A stretch of 64,000 bases of DNA, from the NCBI RefSeq assembly GCF_038624605.1, contig NZ_CP152020.1, positions 2,907,312-2,971,311 on the forward strand, given 5' to 3'. The notes under the pieces were generated by a model that saw nothing but the letters and a program-made list of their open reading frames with translations, searched no databases and was not told the origin of the DNA. The translations under genes were made by a program, and so were the position numbers. Source of the DNA: Psychrobacillus sp. FSL K6-4046. GTDB taxonomy: Bacteria; Bacillota; Bacilli; Bacillales_A; Planococcaceae. Shown piece after piece: positions 61,536 through 64,000 of the stretch (within the stretch, counting starts at the first letter, position 1; every line of letters starts with the position of its first letter).

Positions 61536-61992
61536 TTCGTAGACTTTGTAGGTGGAGTAAATGTTGTAAAAGAAACGACCTTTGAAGTGTTTGGCTATAC
61601 CTTTCTTGAGGAAAAAATTAGATTACAGGGACAGCAGGCGCTAGATTATGTAAGAATGCGCAAAGATGATCCACTAGGAGATTTTGGAAGACAACATCGT
61701 CAAAAACAAGTAATTCAATCTCTACTTAAAAAGGGGGCAAACTTCAATCTACTCCTGAGGAAAAGGAACGGAACTACTTCTAATTATTGAAGAAAACCTA
61801 CAAACAAATATGACCTTCGAGCAGATGCTAAATATACAAAAAGATTATAAAAAAAGTATAAATACGATTGAAACTCTGACCTTTGAAGAAGGTGCTGGAG
61901 AATTAAAGGATGGAATTTGGTATTATATGATGAACGAGAATGAATTTTAAAAAATTTCCGAGGAAATAAAGCTACATTTAGAAAAGCATTAA
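61536..61992 (+). pseudogene. LCP (LytR-CpsA-Psr) family remnant
   Basis: The reading starts in mid-domain with FVDFVGGVNVV and continues through ALDYVRMRKDDPLGDFGRQHRQ, the LCP signature. It breaks by frameshift near 61745. It resumes in another frame (MTFEQMLNIQKDYKKS, then LKDGIWYYMMNENEF) and meets an internal TAA at about 61948-61950 before ISEEIKLHLEKH and the final TAA. The N-terminal membrane segment and first half of the domain are missing. The intact paralogue is at 34977-36020. It cannot encode a working ligase. Confidence 0.88.
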
Positions 61993-62021
61993 AAATTCTA
62001 TAAACAACATATATGCATGCT

Positions 62022-62076
62022 CAAAAAGGATTGTCATAAAACACACAACTGCTAGGTGTATTTTATGACAATCCTT
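62022..62076 (-). terminator. Intrinsic terminator of pxpC
   Basis: AAGGATTGTCATAAAA pairs with TTTTATGACAATCCTT, extended by ACAC/GTGT. On the minus strand it follows the pxpC stop and runs into TTTTTGAGC. Confidence 0.88.
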
Positions 62077-62077
62077 A

Positions 62078-62941
62078 TCACTCTCTCCATTGAAAACGAA
62101 TCTTTCCACCACTCCTCAATTGGGAGATCTTCCATAAATCTTCGTCTACTATTTTCCCCATGGTAGCATATCCACCAACCGTATGTGCATCTGCCATTAA
62201 AACAACCGGCTGACCATTATTAGTAATTTGAATAGTACCAAACTGGGTTGCCTCCGATAGAATATCGCCCTTAGAGACGAACTTTAGCTCAGGGCCATCT
62301 AAATAATATCCCATCCGATTCCCAGCCTTATATGTATAAATCGAATTAAAAAAAGTATCAATACTGCTCGTTTCAAATAAAGCCAAATGTGGACTTCCCC
62401 AAACATTAACAGTTACATCATTTTCATAAGTAGGAATAAGAGACGGTATTAATCGAGAGCGTTTGTTTGTATACGAAGTATCCCTCCCATATAAAATCAT
62501 GTTTGGCTTCAGTACATATCCAATATCTGCTCTTGGATATGCTGAACTACTGTTCATCACCTCGTCCGCACAAAATCCTCCTTGTGGAATTATGTAAGCA
62601 ATACTTCCTTTACTCGGACTATTAAAGGATAGGATTTGACCTTTGATGACTAGAAATGATGTCCATAGCTCCACGGGGTTTCTTCCATCTAGCGTAGCTT
62701 CCAGATTCGCCCCACTGATAACTAATTTATGAGTATCTAAAACTTCCAGTGATAAGCCACCTAAAAATAGTTCTAATGCTAAGGAGTTTGGAGAGTTGGA
62801 TACAATTTTATTCCCCATTTGAAAAGCATATTTATCCATCGGTCCAGCAACAGGCATCCCAAATTTCCGATACCCTGGTCTGCCTAAATCCTGATAGGAT
62901 GCGTAAACCCCCTCTTTTATAACTTTAAAAAGCGCCTTCAT
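62078..62941 (-). CDS. pxpC: 5-oxoprolinase subunit C (KipA/biotin-dependent carboxyltransferase family)
   Basis: This 287-residue protein begins ALFKVIKEGVYASYQDLGRPGYRKFGMPVAGPMD, the family signature, and has IPQGGF and the C-terminal VVLMADAHTVGGYATMG. With PxpB and PxpA it opens 5-oxoproline to glutamate using ATP. It overlaps pxpA by 4 bp. It is somewhat shorter than the usual 310-330 residues, with no sign of truncation. Confidence 0.92.
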   Translation of the reverse strand: MKALFKVIKEGVYASYQDLGRPGYRKFGMPVAGPMDKYAFQMGNKIVSNSPNSLALELFLGGLSLEVLDTHKLVISGANLEATLDGRNPVELWTSFLVIKGQILSFNSPSKGSIAYIIPQGGFCADEVMNSSSAYPRADIGYVLKPNMILYGRDTSYTNKRSRLIPSLIPTYENDVTVNVWGSPHLALFETSSIDTFFNSIYTYKAGNRMGYYLDGPELKFVSKGDILSEATQFGTIQITNNGQPVVLMADAHTVGGYATMGKIVDEDLWKISQLRSGGKIRFQWRE

Positions 62942-63705
62942 ATTCCCAACTCCAAAGGTGCAATCCTCACATTGTTTTCCTCTAGGACTTTTCTAACTTT
63001 CCTAACGACTGCCGAGACATTTTTGCCATCGCCATGAAAGCACAAGGTATTAGCATGGATTCTTATACTATCCCCAGACTTGGTCTTTACTTGTCGATCT
63101 TTTACGATTCGTAAAACCTGCGTAACGATATCTTCATCAGTAGTCAAAATAGCATTTGGCTCTGTTCGGTTAACTAGCTGCCCATCCTCATCATAAAGGC
63201 GATCGGCAAAAGCCTCCTGTGCAGTTTGAAGACCTATCATTTTTCCCGCATCTATTAGTTCACTGTTGCATAACCCATATAAAATCAAGTCTGGTTCCAT
63301 ATCAAACGTCGCCTGCGCAATTGCTTTAGCAACAGAGGAATCTTTTGCAGCCATATTGTAAAGAGCACCATGTGGCTTTACATGCCTAAGTCGTACATGA
63401 TGAAGCTGACAGAAAGCCTTTAAGGCCCCAACTTGATAGATAACCATCTCATAGATTTCTTCGGGTGACATTATCATATTCCTACGTCCAAATCCTTGCA
63501 GGTCTGGAAAACCTGGGTGAGCACCAATGGATAAATTATTTTTCTTAGCTTCCTTTACTGTTCGGTTCATTACCGAAAAATCTCCCGCGTGGAATCCACA
63601 AGCAATATTAGCTGAAGTAATCACTTTAAATAATTCCTGGTCTTCCCCTACGCTAAAGGCTCCAAAGCTTTCCCCTACATCCGCATTTATATCAATTGTT
63701 ATCAT
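62938..63705 (-). CDS. pxpA: 5-oxoprolinase subunit A (LamB/YcsF family)
   Basis: This 255-residue protein has the family start IDINADVGESFGAFSVGED, CGFHAGD, GAHPGFPDLQGFGRR, HVKPHGALYN and a C-terminal IRIHANTLCFHGD segment with conserved histidines. It is the metal-dependent-fold subunit of 5-oxoprolinase. It overlaps both pxpB and pxpC by 4 bp, so all three are coupled. Confidence 0.95.
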   Translation of the reverse strand: MITIDINADVGESFGAFSVGEDQELFKVITSANIACGFHAGDFSVMNRTVKEAKKNNLSIGAHPGFPDLQGFGRRNMIMSPEEIYEMVIYQVGALKAFCQLHHVRLRHVKPHGALYNMAAKDSSVAKAIAQATFDMEPDLILYGLCNSELIDAGKMIGLQTAQEAFADRLYDEDGQLVNRTEPNAILTTDEDIVTQVLRIVKDRQVKTKSGDSIRIHANTLCFHGDGKNVSAVVRKVRKVLEENNVRIAPLELGI

Positions 63706-64000
63706 TTAGACAACTCCTCTACAAAACGTTTCATAGCAAGAGAATCTTGTTTTAACTCACTAGCTATCTCTTCATATTCATGTATTGAAATGGGAAAAAA
63801 TCTAATTAAATCTCTTGCTCTTAATAGAAAATGGTCATTTCTAAAAGCCGAATAGAGCTCCAAAGGTGTTCTTCCAATAATGTTCCATCCTCCTGGTGAT
63901 TCTAAGGGATAAATGCCTGTTTGATTTCCTCCAATTCCAACAGAGCCTTTTGGTACTATACTTCTAGGCTTGTCTAGGCGAGAAATGCAAAGGCTTTTAT
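63702..64000 (-). CDS. pxpB: 5-oxoprolinase subunit B (KipI family), 5' part beyond the window
   Basis: Only the last 98 codons lie in the window. The translation includes RLDKPRSIVPKGSVGIGG, QTGIYPLESPGGWNIIGRTP and RDLIRFFPIS, the C-terminal signature of PxpB/KipI. The TGA overlaps the pxpA ATG (ATGA). KipI also inhibits KinA in B. subtilis. Confidence 0.92.
   Translation of the reverse strand, partial: KSLCISRLDKPRSIVPKGSVGIGGNQTGIYPLESPGGWNIIGRTPLELYSAFRNDHFLLRARDLIRFFPISIHEYEEIASELKQDSLAMKRFVEELSK

Overview
The window is a low-GC Gram-positive chromosome segment, most likely from a motile member of the Bacillales. The gene order yigZ, degS-degU, degV-comFA-comFC-yvyF-flgM-flgN-flgK-flgL-yviE-fliW-csrA-hag matches the Bacillus subtilis layout, but comFB is missing. 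Planococcaceae (the Psychrobacillus, Lysinibacillus, Solibacillus group) is an inference from the overall style, SecA2 and the surface genes. I found no tRNA, rRNA, CRISPR array, phage or intact insertion sequence.

Region 1 (1-8145, minus strand) is a tightly overlapping nine-gene operon for CMP-legionaminic acid by the GDP-sugar route: LegB, LegC, LegG, LegI, a NeuD/LegH-type acetyltransferase, PtmE, PtmF, CMP-Leg synthase and PtmA (cut by the window edge). Divergent to it, a 959-residue secreted von Willebrand A plus seven IPT/TIG protein has a good sigma-D promoter. A Maf-type flagellin glycosyltransferase (11636-13321) and an unrecognised 171-residue protein (13323-13838) link this island to flagellin. 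The region therefore holds a flagellin glycosylation system with a candidate motility-controlled surface protein.

Region 2 (13903-23660, minus strand) is the late flagellar and competence block. Sigma-D promoters lie before hag and flgM. The hag leader holds a CsrA-type hairpin. Several intrinsic terminators divide the run. comFC appears to start at a non-AUG codon.

Region 3 (23795-29424) holds a NERD-domain protein, a higher-order array of 21- and 18-nt repeats, degU-degS (minus), yigZ, a CAP-domain secreted protein and a small membrane protein. The NERD gene, a lipoprotein gene and the repeat array sit between degU and degV, which adjoin each other in B. subtilis.

Region 4 (29892-36020, minus strand) is a cell-wall block: a SpoIID/LytB amidase enhancer, a two-SH3 secreted protein, a seven-SH3 N-acetylmuramoyl-L-alanine amidase and an LCP (LytR/TagU) ligase.

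Region 5 (36100-51376, minus strand) is a Wzx/Wzy-type surface polysaccharide cluster: a WecA/TagO initiator, 6-dehydrogenase, aminotransferase, acetyltransferase and 2-epimerase for an amino-uronic acid, an AsnB-like enzyme, flippase, polymerase, three glycosyltransferases, GalU and a Wzz-like protein. A tandem hairpin repeat runs into the end of the Wzz-like gene.

Region 6 (51588-64000) has a small cytosolic protein, two large secreted proteins (a phosphodiester glycosidase and a beta-propeller-like protein), SecA2, a Cache chemoreceptor with an FNR/CRP-type palindrome placed at -41.5, an LCP pseudogene, and the 5-oxoprolinase genes pxpC, pxpA and pxpB (pxpB cut by the window edge).
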